A stretch of DNA of 64,000 nt from Oerskovia paurometabola (GTDB lineage Bacteria > Actinomycetota > Actinomycetes > Actinomycetales > Cellulomonadaceae), in assembly GCF_016907365.1 (NCBI RefSeq), contig NZ_JAFBBV010000001.1, positions 2,666,001 through 2,730,000 on the forward strand. The letters are read 5' to 3'. The notes beneath the pieces are model-generated. The model did not search any database. It had not been told where the DNA came from and worked only from the letters and a program-made list of their open reading frames with translations. Every line of letters begins with the position of its first letter. The first letter of the stretch is position 1. This document shows positions 24,945 through 32,418 of the stretch, in pieces. A program made the position numbers and the translations under genes.

Positions 24945-25517
24945 ATGAACAGAGGGGCCGACGCCGGCGGCCCCGCGGGATCGGGCACCTCGGGCGACGG
25001 GGCCGGCACCGGGCAGCCCGATGGCGTGCGGGACCGCCCGCGCCACGACTCGCGGGACGAGACCGACGACGAGCGGGCCGACCGGAACTGGGCCGAGCTT
25101 CTCCAGGAGCTGCGCGTCACGCAGATGGGCGTGCAGATCCTCACCGGCTTCCTGCTCACGCTGCCGTTCCAGCAGCGTTTCGGCGAGCTCGACTCCGCGC
25201 AGCGCAACGTCTACCTGTGCCTCGTGGTGCTCTCGGTGCTCGCGACGGGGCTCCTCGTGGCCCCCGTCTCGCTGCACCGCATGCTGTTCCGCCAGCACCT
25301 CAAAGCGCGGCTCGTCACGTCGGCCGACCGGCTGGCGCGGGTGGGGCTCGTGGTCCTCGCGCTCGTCGTCACGGGGACGGTGCTGCTGATCTTCGACGTC
25401 GTCGTCGGCTGGACGGCCGCGGTCATCGCAGCGGTCGGCGCACTCGTGCTGTTCGCGCTGCTGTGGGTCGCGCTGCCGCTCGGGCTGATGCGGCGGGCGC
25501 GAGCGGGCGACGCGTAG
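24945..25517 (+). CDS. DUF6328 family membrane protein
   Basis: A 190-aa protein. A Gly/Asp-rich disordered N-terminus (1-48) precedes NWAELLQELRVTQMGVQILTGFLLTLPFQQRF, the family's conserved opening, then four predicted membrane helices (about 60-76, 86-105, 130-150, 157-180). It probably shares a transcript with the Rho_N-like gene 13 bp upstream and lies 33 bp from the convergent DUF1579 gene. No function is known for the family. Confidence 0.82.
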   Translation: MNRGADAGGPAGSGTSGDGAGTGQPDGVRDRPRHDSRDETDDERADRNWAELLQELRVTQMGVQILTGFLLTLPFQQRFGELDSAQRNVYLCLVVLSVLATGLLVAPVSLHRMLFRQHLKARLVTSADRLARVGLVVLALVVTGTVLLIFDVVVGWTAAVIAAVGALVLFALLWVALPLGLMRRARAGDA

Positions 25518-25550
25518 GACGAGCGGGCGACGAGTAGCCGGTCGCGGCGT

Positions 25551-26012
25551 TCAGACCCGGTGGTCGTAGACGGCCTCGACGGCCTCGTACGCGGCCTCGC
25601 CCGGCACCAGGTTGAGCATGGTCATGCGCCCGCCGCCGCCCTCGACCGGCGCGACGAAGATCTGCCAGCCCCAGTCGGGGCCCTCCGGGGCCGCGTAGCT
25701 CCCCGTGAGTCGCACGACGCCGTCGTCCCCCACCGTCCCACTGAAGAGCATCCACGCGGGCGACGAGTGCCACGAGTCGAGCCACACCGCCGACACCCCC
25801 TCCTCGCCCGAGCCGCCGCTCAGGAGGAGCAGCCCCTCCTGGGGTGCGTCGCCGTCGGACCACGTGTACGCGAGCGATACGTACTCGCGCGCCGTGACCG
25901 TGACCGACGCGGTCGCGGCCGACGCGACGAACTCGTCGGTCGGGAGGAGACGCTGGCGGTGCACGCCCTGCCACTGCCCCACGAGGGGAGCCAAGCACTC
26001 GACGATCCTCAT
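25551..26012 (-). CDS. DUF1579-like lipocalin-type protein
   Basis: A 153-aa protein of alternating strands. It begins CLAPLVGQWQGVHRQRLLP and continues with VSLAYTWSDGDAPQEG, VWLDSWHSSPAWMLFSG and LTGSYAAPEGPDWGWQIFV, a lipocalin/DUF1579-like barrel with many Trp. There is no signal peptide, and a ligand cannot be named. It stands alone: the DUF6328 gene converges on it and the rnpB-associated repeat lies 72 bp upstream of its start. Confidence 0.75.
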   Translation of the reverse strand: MRIVECLAPLVGQWQGVHRQRLLPTDEFVASAATASVTVTAREYVSLAYTWSDGDAPQEGLLLLSGGSGEEGVSAVWLDSWHSSPAWMLFSGTVGDDGVVRLTGSYAAPEGPDWGWQIFVAPVEGGGGRMTMLNLVPGEAAYEAVEAVYDHRV

Positions 26013-26083
26013 ACCGCCAGCCTACTGACGGGCTGAGGTGGAGGACAGGGGCGTGCACTGGGGCCTCCGGCGACGCCGGGTCG

Positions 26084-26105
26084 GAGGTGAGGGCGGATGA
26101 GTCGG
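26084..26105. repeat. 22-bp direct repeat, left copy (att-like, matches the rnpB 3' end)
   Basis: Begins GAGGTGAGGG and ends GATGAGTCGG, identical over 22 bp to 26835-26856 in the same orientation, 751 bp away. The right copy is the 3' end of rnpB plus its flank. A displaced copy of an RNA gene's 3' end is the usual scar of site-specific integration. Confidence 0.85.
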
Positions 26106-26370
26106 GCTTGGCCCACCTGGAGTTCTCGTCTGCACAGCAGACCAGAACTGCCGAATCGAATTGCTCCGGGCTATTGCGACTTCGGACGATGTGAACGCTT
26201 CACACCCACCTCTCTCCATCCATGCGCACGCAGCGGAAAGGCCAGAGCCGCCGGGGCGTCACCCCGCTGGGTGAACTTCGCAGATCGCTCTGGCACGGAC
26301 GTACGAGCAGGCTCTACGGTGCTGGACACCGGCTTCCAATCAGGGGGAGCCTCACGGCGAAGGAGCCGAA

Positions 26371-26529
26371 ATGGCAAAGGTCAGCGCGTACCACTCGAGG
26401 AACGCCTCGGACCCGGACGTCTATCACGATCACAACGACTGTCCCACGGGTCAGCAGATCCCGGCCCACAACCGGCTGCCGGGTACCGGTGGTTTTCGGC
26501 GGTGCACGCAGTGCACTAGCAAGGGCTAG
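26371..26529 (+). CDS. 52-aa Cys/His-containing small protein
   Basis: Opens MAKVSAYHSRNASDPDVYHD and continues HNDCPTGQQIPAHNRLPG, ending with GFRRCTQCTSKG. Cys24, Cys46 and Cys49 (CTQC) and several His residues could bind a single zinc ion as an irregular ribbon. AAGGAG lies 5 nt before the ATG, codon third positions are mostly G/C, and a 14-bp hairpin terminator follows 9 bp after the stop, so it looks like a complete one-gene unit. It resembles short uncharacterised actinobacterial proteins with the same DPDVYHDH-DCP-GQQIPA pattern as I recall them; this was not searched. It is the only gene between the rnpB-end repeats. Confidence 0.8.
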   Translation: MAKVSAYHSRNASDPDVYHDHNDCPTGQQIPAHNRLPGTGGFRRCTQCTSKG

Positions 26530-26537
26530 CTCCTAGG

Positions 26538-26583
26538 CGCAAGAGGTCCCCACCCCGTGCGTTTGGAGCGGGGGCCTCTTGCG
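26538..26583 (+). terminator. Terminator of the 52-aa protein gene
   Basis: A 14-bp stem (one G-T pair) formed by CGCAAGAGGTCCCC at 26538-26551 and GGGGGCCTCTTGCG at 26570-26583, starting 9 bp after the stop codon. Confidence 0.75.
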
Positions 26584-26834
26584 GGGCCCTCCGAGGCGTC
26601 GATTGAGCCAATCTCCGTCAGACACAGATCTTCGGTAGCAAGCAATCAACACGCAACCTTCGACCCCTGCGCTAGACCGATTGACCCCGCGCTTCTGTCT
26701 TCAGGGCAGTCTCAGGCAGATCTGAGGGACACGCATTCGTTCACGAGCGGACTCTCGGAGAAGTCCGCACCCAACCGCAAGACACCATCTGTGCGGACTG
26801 TCGCGACCTCCTGACCGCGTCTTCGCAGGTCAGC

Positions 26835-26856
26835 GAGGTGAGGGCGGATGAGTCGG
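26835..26856. repeat. 22-bp direct repeat, right copy (overlaps the rnpB 3' end)
   Basis: Identical to 26084-26105. Bases 26847-26856 are part of the P1 helix that closes RNase P RNA, so this is the resident copy and the other is the displaced one. Confidence 0.85.
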
Positions 26857-27250
26857 TCGGTACGCCGGGTTCTGTCCCCGCGCGCGGTTGCCCCCGCACG
26901 GGTGACGGCCATCCATCTACGACGTACGTTGCCGCACGCCTCCAGCGGTCTACCCGACTGTGCTTCTCATCAGAGAATCGGGCGGGCCGCCCTCCAACAC
27001 AGTCTGTCTGACCTTGCTCCAGGTGGGGTTTACCTAGCCGGACCAGTCACCTGGCCCGCTGGTGGTCTCTTACACCACCGTTTCACCCTTACCGCCCGCG
27101 ACCGGAGTCGTGGGAGGCGGTCTGTTCTCTGTGGCACTGTCCCGCGGGTCACCCCGGGTGGGCGTTACCCACCACCTTGCCCTGTGGAGCCCGGACGTTC
27201 CTCGGCGACGCCACGAGGGCGCCGACGCGGCCGTCTGACCGACTCATCCG
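26845..27250 (-). ncRNA. rnpB: RNase P RNA (bacterial type A)
   Basis: The catalytic RNA that matures the 5' ends of tRNAs. Conserved elements read on the minus strand in order: P1 5' strand GATGAGTCGGTC (27248-27237), GAGGAACGTCCGGGCTCC, the GGGTGAAACGGTGGTGTAAG region followed by GAGACCACC, GGTAAACCCCACC, AGATGGATGGCC, ACAGAACCCGGCGTAC, and P1 3' strand GACCGACTCATC (26858-26847). About 405 nt. End positions are estimated from P1 and may be off by a few bases. The 5' end lies about 10 bp after the stop of the tautomerase-like gene, so its promoter must overlap that gene's end or the two are cotranscribed and processed. Confidence 0.96.
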
Positions 27251-27260
27251 CTCACGCAGC

Positions 27261-27647
27261 CTACACGTCCACGCGGTAGCCCAGCGCGAGCTCGTCGCCG
27301 CTCTTGCCGCGGATGCCCCAGCTCTCGGGCGGGCTCTCGAGGATGACGACCTCGAGGTCGTCCGCCGCCAGTCCCAGGAAGGGCGCGACGTCGTCGAACA
27401 TCGCGGCGATGAGCGCCCGCTTGGCCTCGCGCGAGCGGCCCGTGAAGCACACCACCTCGATCACGAGGTACGCGTCACTGCGCTGCGGCGCGACCAGGTC
27501 GCCGTCCTCCATGAGGAGGAAGCGGTGGAACCGCTTGTCCTTCGGGAGCCCCCAGGCGCCGACGACCGCGCGGTGGATCGCGTCGGAGATGTCCTCGCGC
27601 TTCATCTCCCAGACCGTGCGGGTGCCGTAGATCTTGACCTGGACCAT
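27261..27647 (-). CDS. Tautomerase family protein
   Basis: A 128-aa protein of two beta-alpha-beta halves, the tautomerase superfamily fold: MVQVKIYGTRTVWEMKREDISDAIHRA, then KDKRFHRFLLMEDGDLV, YLVIEVVCFTGRSREAKRALI and a final ESWGIRGKSGDELALGY. Classical members use an N-terminal Pro exposed after Met removal; here residue 2 is Val. This subgroup commonly begins M-x-Q-(I/V)-KIYG, so the lack of Pro1 is probably normal for it and argues against standard tautomerase chemistry. The ATG at 27647 is preferred to a TTG at 27656. It lies immediately upstream of rnpB. Confidence 0.82.
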   Translation of the reverse strand: MVQVKIYGTRTVWEMKREDISDAIHRAVVGAWGLPKDKRFHRFLLMEDGDLVAPQRSDAYLVIEVVCFTGRSREAKRALIAAMFDDVAPFLGLAADDLEVVILESPPESWGIRGKSGDELALGYRVDV

Positions 27648-27747
27648 GCGGCACAACCTAGCGCCGCAGCCCGGGGTGTGCCACGGGTGACCATCGCCAC
27701 GCGCGCGACGGGCAGGAGGGCCGCCGCGCCCGCCCTAGAGTGGCGGT

Positions 27748-28521
27748 GTGCTTCTGCTCCTGCCGCCCTCCGAGGGAAAGTCCGTGCCCGACGACGGCGC
27801 TCCCCTCGACCTCACGTCCCTCAGCTCGCCGCCGCTCACCCGGCACCGCAAGGCCGTGCTCAAGGCGCTCGTCGCCGCGAGCAGGCGACGTGACGCGCTC
27901 GACGTCCTGGGCGTGAGCAGCGGGCTCGCCGACGAGGTGGCGCGCAACGTGTCGCTCACCACCGCACCGACCGCTCCCGCCGCGGAGATCTACAGCGGGG
28001 TGCTGTACGCCGCCGCCGGCCTGGCCGACCTGCCGCCCGCCGCTGCGGCGCGGGCCGAGGAATCGGTGCGGATCGTGTCGGCGCTGTGGGGCGCGGTCTC
28101 CCCCGCCGACCGCATCCCCGCCTACCGGCTGTCGATGGGCACCAAGCTCCCGCCGCTCGGGGCGCTCGCCCCGTCGTGGCGCCCCCACCTCGCCGCAGCC
28201 CTGGACCCGCGGGCGACCGGCGACGTCGTGATCGACTGCCGCTCGGCGCCCTACGCGGCCGCGTGGAAGGTGCCCGCCGGGGCCGAGCACGTCGCGGTGC
28301 GGGTGCTGCGCGAGCTCGACGGCAAGCGCAGCGTGGTGTCGCACAACGCCAAGCACACGCGCGGCGTCCTCACCGGACACCTGCTGACACGCGCCGAGCC
28401 CGTGCACACGGCCGACGAGCTGCTCAAGGCCGCGTACGAGCTGGTCGGGACCGCGCTGCTCGACGCGACGCTGCTCCCCGGGGCGCGCGGTGCGTCGACG
28501 CTGGAGCTCGTCGTCTCCTGA
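27748..28521 (+). CDS. yaaA: Peroxide stress protein YaaA (DUF328/UPF0246)
   Basis: A 257-aa protein. The start LLLLPPSEGKSVPD is the family's conserved opening, followed by RHRKAVLKAL, AEIYSGVLYAA, VRIVSALWGAVSPADRIPAYRLSMGTKLPP, DCRSAPYAAAWK and VSHNAKHTRGVLTGHLL. In E. coli YaaA lowers free iron during peroxide stress and binds DNA; a role here would be by homology. It starts 100 bp from the divergent tautomerase-like gene with GTG at 27748 and converges on the RNase H/CobC gene across a 170-bp gap holding a hairpin repeat. Confidence 0.92.
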   Translation: MLLLLPPSEGKSVPDDGAPLDLTSLSSPPLTRHRKAVLKALVAASRRRDALDVLGVSSGLADEVARNVSLTTAPTAPAAEIYSGVLYAAAGLADLPPAAAARAEESVRIVSALWGAVSPADRIPAYRLSMGTKLPPLGALAPSWRPHLAAALDPRATGDVVIDCRSAPYAAAWKVPAGAEHVAVRVLRELDGKRSVVSHNAKHTRGVLTGHLLTRAEPVHTADELLKAAYELVGTALLDATLLPGARGASTLELVVS

Positions 28522-28608
28522 GGTTCTGTCGAAGCCGTGCGACCTGACGGTGCCGCGCATGCTCGAGACCGGGGCGTCAGGTCGCCGAGGACGAGGTTCC
28601 GCGTGGTC

Positions 28609-28661
28609 GAGAACGAGGTGGAGGTCGATGGGGGCCTCATGGCGACCTCGAGGTCGTTCTC
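28609..28661. repeat. 53-bp hairpin-forming dispersed repeat, copy 1
   Basis: Starts GAGAACGAGG and ends AGGTCGTTCTC. The arms GAACGA..AGGTCG and CGACCT..TCGTTC can pair with a small internal loop. It lies between the convergent ends of yaaA and the RNase H/CobC gene, so it may act as a bidirectional terminator. A diverged copy in opposite orientation lies at 32366-32418. Confidence 0.6.
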
Positions 28662-28692
28662 GGCACCGGGCGCGCACTGGCGCGCGGGGGGC

Positions 28693-29922
28693 TCAGGGCT
28701 CGCTCGGGCACCCGACGACGGTCAGCTCGGTCGCGCCGTCGGCCCACAGCCGCACGATGCTCACCGACCCCGGCGGAACCCGGAAGCCCGCCCAGCGCGA
28801 GGGCGGTGCCTCGATCGCCCGCCCGACGGCGGCGCGCACCTGCACCGCGTGACCCACCACGACCACGGTCCGACCAGTGCCCTGCGCGAGAAGATCCTGC
28901 AGCCCGGCCCAGACCCGGTCCCCGACGTCAGCCATCGACTCTCCGCCCGGCGCCACCTCGGTGCCCGAGACGAGCCACTGCTCGGGATGCCCGTCCCAGC
29001 GCTCGGCGATCTGGCCAGCCGTCAGTCCTTCCCACTCGCCGAAGTGGACCTCGGCGAAGCGCTCGTCGGTGCGGACGTGCAGGCCCAGTCGGCGGCTCAC
29101 CGCCCGCGCGGTCTCCTGCGCACGGACCATGGGCGACGCGACGATCTCGGTCGGCTTCGGCAGGTCGGTCCAGCGGTCCCGACCGACGCGATAGATCAGG
29201 TCGGCCGCCTGGGCGGCCTGTACCCGACCCCGCGCCGTGAGCGACGGGCCAGGGACCGATGAGCCCGAGTACGCCCCCGCGACGGTGAGCGGCGTCTGGC
29301 CGTGCCGGACCAGGACGACGGTCAACGGCTCGGCACCGTCGAACCGGGCGCGGGCCCCCGAGGGGCGCGTGGGTGTGTCGAAACCAGGGCCAGCAGCGAC
29401 GGCACCGGGCGCACCGCTCGCGTCGGCCGGCTCCTCGACTGCCGGGTCCGGGTCCGCCTGCCCCTGGTCGGTCACAGGTGTGGTGTCGGCCGCCGAGTAG
29501 TCGTGGGCGATCTCGCCGCGCGAGTCCATGACCTGGTTCGCGAGGGCGTCGGCATCGGAGTTGTCGGCGCGCGGCACCCACTCGTAGGTGACCTGCGACG
29601 CGGGCAGGATCAGCGCCGCCTCGGCCGCGAGCCGCCGCATGTCCTCGTGCTTGATCTTCCAGCGTCCCGACATCTGCTCGACGACGAGCTTGGAGTCCAT
29701 GCGGACGACGACGCGCGCCTCGGGGTCGATCTTCCGCGCGGCGTCGAGCCCCGCGACCAGCCCGGAGTACTCGGCGACGTTGTTCGATACGACGCCGAGG
29801 TACCGAGCACGTTCGGCCAGCACCTCGCCCGTCAGGGCGTCGCGGACGAGCGCACCGTATCCCGCAGGACCGGGGTTGCCGCGCGATCCCCCGTCCGCCT
29901 CGACGATCAACGTCCTACCCAT
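28693..29922 (-). CDS. Bifunctional RNase HI / CobC-type acid phosphatase
   Basis: A 409-aa fusion, as in M. tuberculosis Rv2228c. Residues 1-130 are RNase HI, which cuts RNA in RNA-DNA hybrids: EADGGSRGNPGPAGYG carries the first Asp, AEYSGL the Glu, VRMDSKLVVEQM an Asp and RADNSDADALAN the last. A poorly conserved acidic linker (about 135-200) leads to a histidine phosphatase domain with VLVRHGQTPLTVAGAYSG, HFGEWEGLT and VVVGHAVQVRAA, giving both catalytic His residues and resembling alpha-ribazole phosphatase. GGAGG lies 8 nt before the ATG. In mycobacteria the next gene upstream is the zinc-ribbon gene; here a 2.6-kb insertion separates them. Confidence 0.95.
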   Translation of the reverse strand: MGRTLIVEADGGSRGNPGPAGYGALVRDALTGEVLAERARYLGVVSNNVAEYSGLVAGLDAARKIDPEARVVVRMDSKLVVEQMSGRWKIKHEDMRRLAAEAALILPASQVTYEWVPRADNSDADALANQVMDSRGEIAHDYSAADTTPVTDQGQADPDPAVEEPADASGAPGAVAAGPGFDTPTRPSGARARFDGAEPLTVVLVRHGQTPLTVAGAYSGSSVPGPSLTARGRVQAAQAADLIYRVGRDRWTDLPKPTEIVASPMVRAQETARAVSRRLGLHVRTDERFAEVHFGEWEGLTAGQIAERWDGHPEQWLVSGTEVAPGGESMADVGDRVWAGLQDLLAQGTGRTVVVVGHAVQVRAAVGRAIEAPPSRWAGFRVPPGSVSIVRLWADGATELTVVGCPSEP

Positions 29923-29960
29923 GCCTCGTCCTCCACGTCTGCCATCGTCCTGTCGATCCG

Positions 29961-30034
29961 CTCGGTCGGTGTGCCCGGTCGGCCGGTCGGTCGGACCGGT
30001 CGGTCGGTCGGTCTGACCGGCCGTCCGTCCGTCC
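29961..30034. repeat. CGGT tetranucleotide-rich low-complexity tract
   Basis: Runs of CGGT/GGTC units (longest about three and a half copies at 29998-30013) broken by GTGCCC and GACC, with an inverted CCGTCCGTCC tail. It is part of the 362-bp gap 29923-30284 between the RNase H/CobC gene and the PKD-like gene. That gap also holds tandem CGCTGGCT units near 30180-30220 and the hairpin at its right end, and no gene. Confidence 0.6.
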
Positions 30035-30225
30035 CGGGCGAACGTCGCTGTCCGGACCCACCTGAGTCACAGTTCATGGCCGGGACCCGCACCGAGCGGT
30101 CGCCTCAGTGTTCCTCGCCCGGGCTGCTGGCGTCGAACCGACGGCGTTGGAGGCACTCCCCGCAGCGGCTGGCTGCGGGGCCGCTGGCTCGCCGGGTCGC
30201 TGGCTGGCTGATCGCTGGCTGGCAC

Positions 30226-30283
30226 CGAGATGCTGCTCGTTGTCGCTCGTGAGTGCTGCCGGGCGACAACGAGCAGCATCTCG
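30226..30283 (-). terminator. Strong hairpin after the PKD-like gene
   Basis: Perfect 20-bp inverted repeat (30226-30245 and 30264-30283) with an 18-nt loop, its edge 1 bp from the stop of the minus-strand PKD-like gene. It is A/T-richer than its surroundings, unlike the other terminators here. Confidence 0.75.
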
Positions 30284-30284
30284 T

Positions 30285-31211
30285 TCAGTCGAGGGGCTCG
30301 GTGACGAGGCGGGAGCGGGCTTCGTGGATGGTCAGGGGCGGGGCGGTGGTCGTGGTGTGGGCGGTGCCGGTGATGGGAGTCCAGGTGGCGGAGCCGGTGA
30401 TCTGGAAGCGGCCGTGCCAGGTCGTGGCCAAGGTGATGGTCGCGGTAGCTTCCTGGGTGTAGACGTGCGCCACGGTGTGGTGGGGGTAGGCCTGGCCCGG
30501 GTCCGAGGTCGTCACGGGCGTGGTGCCGTCGTCGTAGTCCCAGGTGAAGCTGACCGGCGTGGCCTCGATCGTGACGGGGATACCCAGCAAGATCGTCGTG
30601 AACGTCTGGGGTGTGGGCCTGGTATAGGTGATCGTGTCGACGTTGACCAGGGTCCAGCCGTCAGGGGGCTGGATCGTGACCGGGGACGGGGCGATCGTCA
30701 GGCGCTGGAACTCGGCCTCGGCCAGGGGCGCCAGGTCCACTGCGGCCAGGCAGTCCCCCGGATCGGCCGGGTTCTGCAGCTCCCAACCGGACAGGCCACT
30801 GATCGTGCCGTCCGGATTGTTGACCCAGGTCTGCTTGAAGATCGGGTCCAACGCGACCTGCTCCGCATCGCACGCCACGACCAGTGCCCCCTCACGCTCC
30901 CCCGGCCCGCACGCCCCCACCTGCCCCTTGGTCGTCGGGAAGTCATCCGTGAAACAGATCGACGCGGGCATCCGCCGAAACTCCTCCGACGCTGGCGAAC
31001 CATCCGCATTCCGCGGCCGATGCGCCGATCCGTCGGCGGACACATCGACAGCCTTGACGTCGATTGAGTCGTTCTCCGCCTTGCTATCGAAGTCGATGGA
31101 GCTCGATGCTGCAAGGAGGCCACCGATAAGAGTCGAGGTTGTCACCGCCGTCGCCACGGCCCCGAGGGTCACGAGACTGGCATCTCGGTCGAAACCGTTA
31201 GGAGACGCCAT
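30285..31211 (-). CDS. Exported PKD-like domain protein, function unknown
   Basis: A 308-aa protein. A hydrophobic segment at about 13-34 (LVTLGAVATAVTTSTLIGGLLA) could be an uncleaved anchor or signal. The middle has three Cys (ICFTDD, ACGPGE, ACDAEQ). The C-terminal half (about 195-295) is a PKD/Ig-like beta sandwich: IEATPVSFTWDYDDGTTPVTTSDPGQAYPHHTVAHVYTQ includes the family's WDYDDGT motif. It overlaps the end of the DUF6318 lipoprotein gene by 43 bp in another frame, so the two are made together and probably form a cell-surface pair. This pair separates genes that are neighbours in related genomes. Confidence 0.75.
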   Translation of the reverse strand: MASPNGFDRDASLVTLGAVATAVTTSTLIGGLLAASSSIDFDSKAENDSIDVKAVDVSADGSAHRPRNADGSPASEEFRRMPASICFTDDFPTTKGQVGACGPGEREGALVVACDAEQVALDPIFKQTWVNNPDGTISGLSGWELQNPADPGDCLAAVDLAPLAEAEFQRLTIAPSPVTIQPPDGWTLVNVDTITYTRPTPQTFTTILLGIPVTIEATPVSFTWDYDDGTTPVTTSDPGQAYPHHTVAHVYTQEATATITLATTWHGRFQITGSATWTPITGTAHTTTTAPPLTIHEARSRLVTEPLD

Positions 31212-31867
31212 GTGGTGCCGTCATGCAGCAACTCAACCCGGTACGGATCGGACTGCGCTTCCTGACGATCAACCTCCACTCCCGACGGATCAAGGAGAAC
31301 CGCGCTCGCGATCGCGACCTGGACGTCTAGGGGGTAGCCGCCAACCAGATCGTCAAGAGCGTAAGTCTTGATCACCTCGGCATCGACCGCGCCCCCGACA
31401 TAGGTGTTTCCATCACGAGAGATCTCCTGCGCCTGGTCTCGCACCGCGGTGCAGAATCCGCAGAGTTCCGCCCAGGTCATGGCGTCCCACTCCGCTAAGT
31501 CGCCGGTAGCCATGACATACGGATACAGCTCCAGGAAGTACGTCGCCGCCGCCGCAGCCCCGACCTCGTCGGTTCGGTCCATGTCCGCCGGCCGCTCGGG
31601 CTTCACCGGCCCCGCCGGAGTCGGCTTCGGCGTCGGGTTCGGGGTGGGGCTCGGCTCTTCACTCACCACCGGTGCTGGCGACTCGATCACCGGATCAGTC
31701 GACGAACACCCCGCCACCAGGCTGGCGAGCACCGCGCCCATCAGCACCAACGCACCCCGACGCCGCCGTGCACCTGCAGCGGGAGCAGGATCGCTTCCCG
31801 GACCCGCCCAGCCCACGACCTGTGCGGCATGCCGTCTGCCGCGCCCGGCCAACCCCTGCGAACCCAT
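31169..31867 (-). CDS. DUF6318 family lipoprotein
   Basis: A 232-aa lipoprotein. Lipobox LASLVAGCSS (Cys54) follows a basic RRRRGALVLMGAV; after it come a Pro/Thr-rich wall-spanning linker (PTPNPTPKPTPAGP) and a globular domain with AAATYFLELYPYVMATGDLAEWDAMTWAELCGFC. That AATYFL...LC.FC pattern is typical of DUF6318. The ATG at 31867 gives an unusually long N-terminal region before the lipobox; a start further in (for example the GTG near residue 17) may be the true one. Upstream lie 675 bp without genes but rich in inverted repeats. Confidence 0.8.
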   Translation of the reverse strand: MGSQGLAGRGRRHAAQVVGWAGPGSDPAPAAGARRRRGALVLMGAVLASLVAGCSSTDPVIESPAPVVSEEPSPTPNPTPKPTPAGPVKPERPADMDRTDEVGAAAAATYFLELYPYVMATGDLAEWDAMTWAELCGFCTAVRDQAQEISRDGNTYVGGAVDAEVIKTYALDDLVGGYPLDVQVAIASAVLLDPSGVEVDRQEAQSDPYRVELLHDGTTWRLLTVSTEMPVS

Positions 31868-32054
31868 CCCTGCCCCCTCGGTAGGTACCCGGCACAGGGC
31901 CACACCGCCCCTGCCTCCCCAGGAACCTAACGGGTCAAAGCACCCCACCGGAACCCCTCGTCCCAGGCTGTGGACAACCATCAATCTCTCGCCCACGCTG
32001 GTCCCGCCCCGCAACCTACAGCCCAACACCCAGCACCCAGCACCCAGCACGAGC

Positions 32055-32175
32055 CGAACATGCGGCTACCGTCACCCGAGCATGCGGTTGGCGTCCCAAT
32101 CCGGCCCAATCTCAACGCCAACAGCATGTTCGACGCCGAGACCCCCGAAGAACACGACGCCAACCGCATGCTCGG
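32055..32175. repeat. Interleaved inverted-repeat cluster
   Basis: Perfect 20-bp arms 32076-32095 and 32156-32175 (core CGAGCATGCGGTTGGCGTC and its complement). Two diverged versions of the same arms lie at about 32055-32073 (CGAACATGCGGCTACCGTC) and 32113-32131 (AACGCCAACAGCATGTTCG). The order is A, B, a', b', so the pairs interleave. Just before it are tandem CACCCAG units at about 32031-32050. No reading frame with normal codon use crosses it. Confidence 0.7.
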
Positions 32176-32218
32176 CACCGACACACCACGCGGCCCCAGA
32201 CCGGACACGTCCACAAGC

Positions 32219-32297
32219 ACGATCACGATCACGATCACCGAGTGTGCAGTTCGGGTCGTCAACACCCCCATCCCTACCGCCCGAACTACACATTCGG
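32219..32297. repeat. Hexamer tandem plus 18-bp imperfect inverted repeat
   Basis: Three to four CACGAT units (32219-32236) are followed by arms 32238-32255 (CCGAGTGTGCAGTTCGGG) and 32280-32297 (CCCGAACTACACATTCGG), 16 of 18 positions pairing, with a 24-nt loop. It is the second structured unit in the gene-free stretch 31868-32542. Confidence 0.65.
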
Positions 32298-32365
32298 CGC
32301 CTCGACGACGCGCAGCACCAGGCCCCTCGGAACGGGAAACCCCGACCACGACCTTTCGCCGCTTC

Positions 32366-32418
32366 GACCACGACCTTGAGGCCGCCAACCGCCCCACAAC
32401 GACCTCAACCTCGTTCTC
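32366..32418. repeat. 53-bp dispersed repeat, copy 2 (inverted relative to 28609-28661)
   Basis: Read on the minus strand it starts GAGAACGAGGTTGAGGTCG and aligns with copy 1 over its whole length with roughly 70-80% identity by eye. Like copy 1 it lies just beyond the 3' end of a minus-strand gene (here the zinc-ribbon gene ending at 32543). Confidence 0.55.

Larger units (their letters stand above)
26106..26834. other. Lower-GC segment between the rnpB-end repeats (possible element remnant)
   Basis: About 730 bp bracketed by the 22-bp repeats. It is visibly richer in A and T than the flanks, especially 26590-26820. It contains one convincing gene (26371-26529) and its terminator. The first 265 bp (26106-26370) hold no gene but contain a nested inverted repeat around 26239-26294 (GCCAGAGC ... 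GCTCTGGC enclosing CGGGGCGTCACCCCG) upstream of that gene. The stretch 26590-26834 shows no gene or clear structure. No integrase or transposase is present, so if this was a mobile element only a remnant is left. Confidence 0.5.

Noticed and set aside
29961..30034. CRISPR array
   Set aside because: The repeats are tetranucleotide runs without regular spacers. No cas genes are present anywhere in the window.
32072..32371. Minus-strand frames within the repeat tract
   Set aside because: Their sequence follows the repeats rather than codon bias (repeated NRML/EHAVGV-like runs), and no ribosome binding site or family was found.
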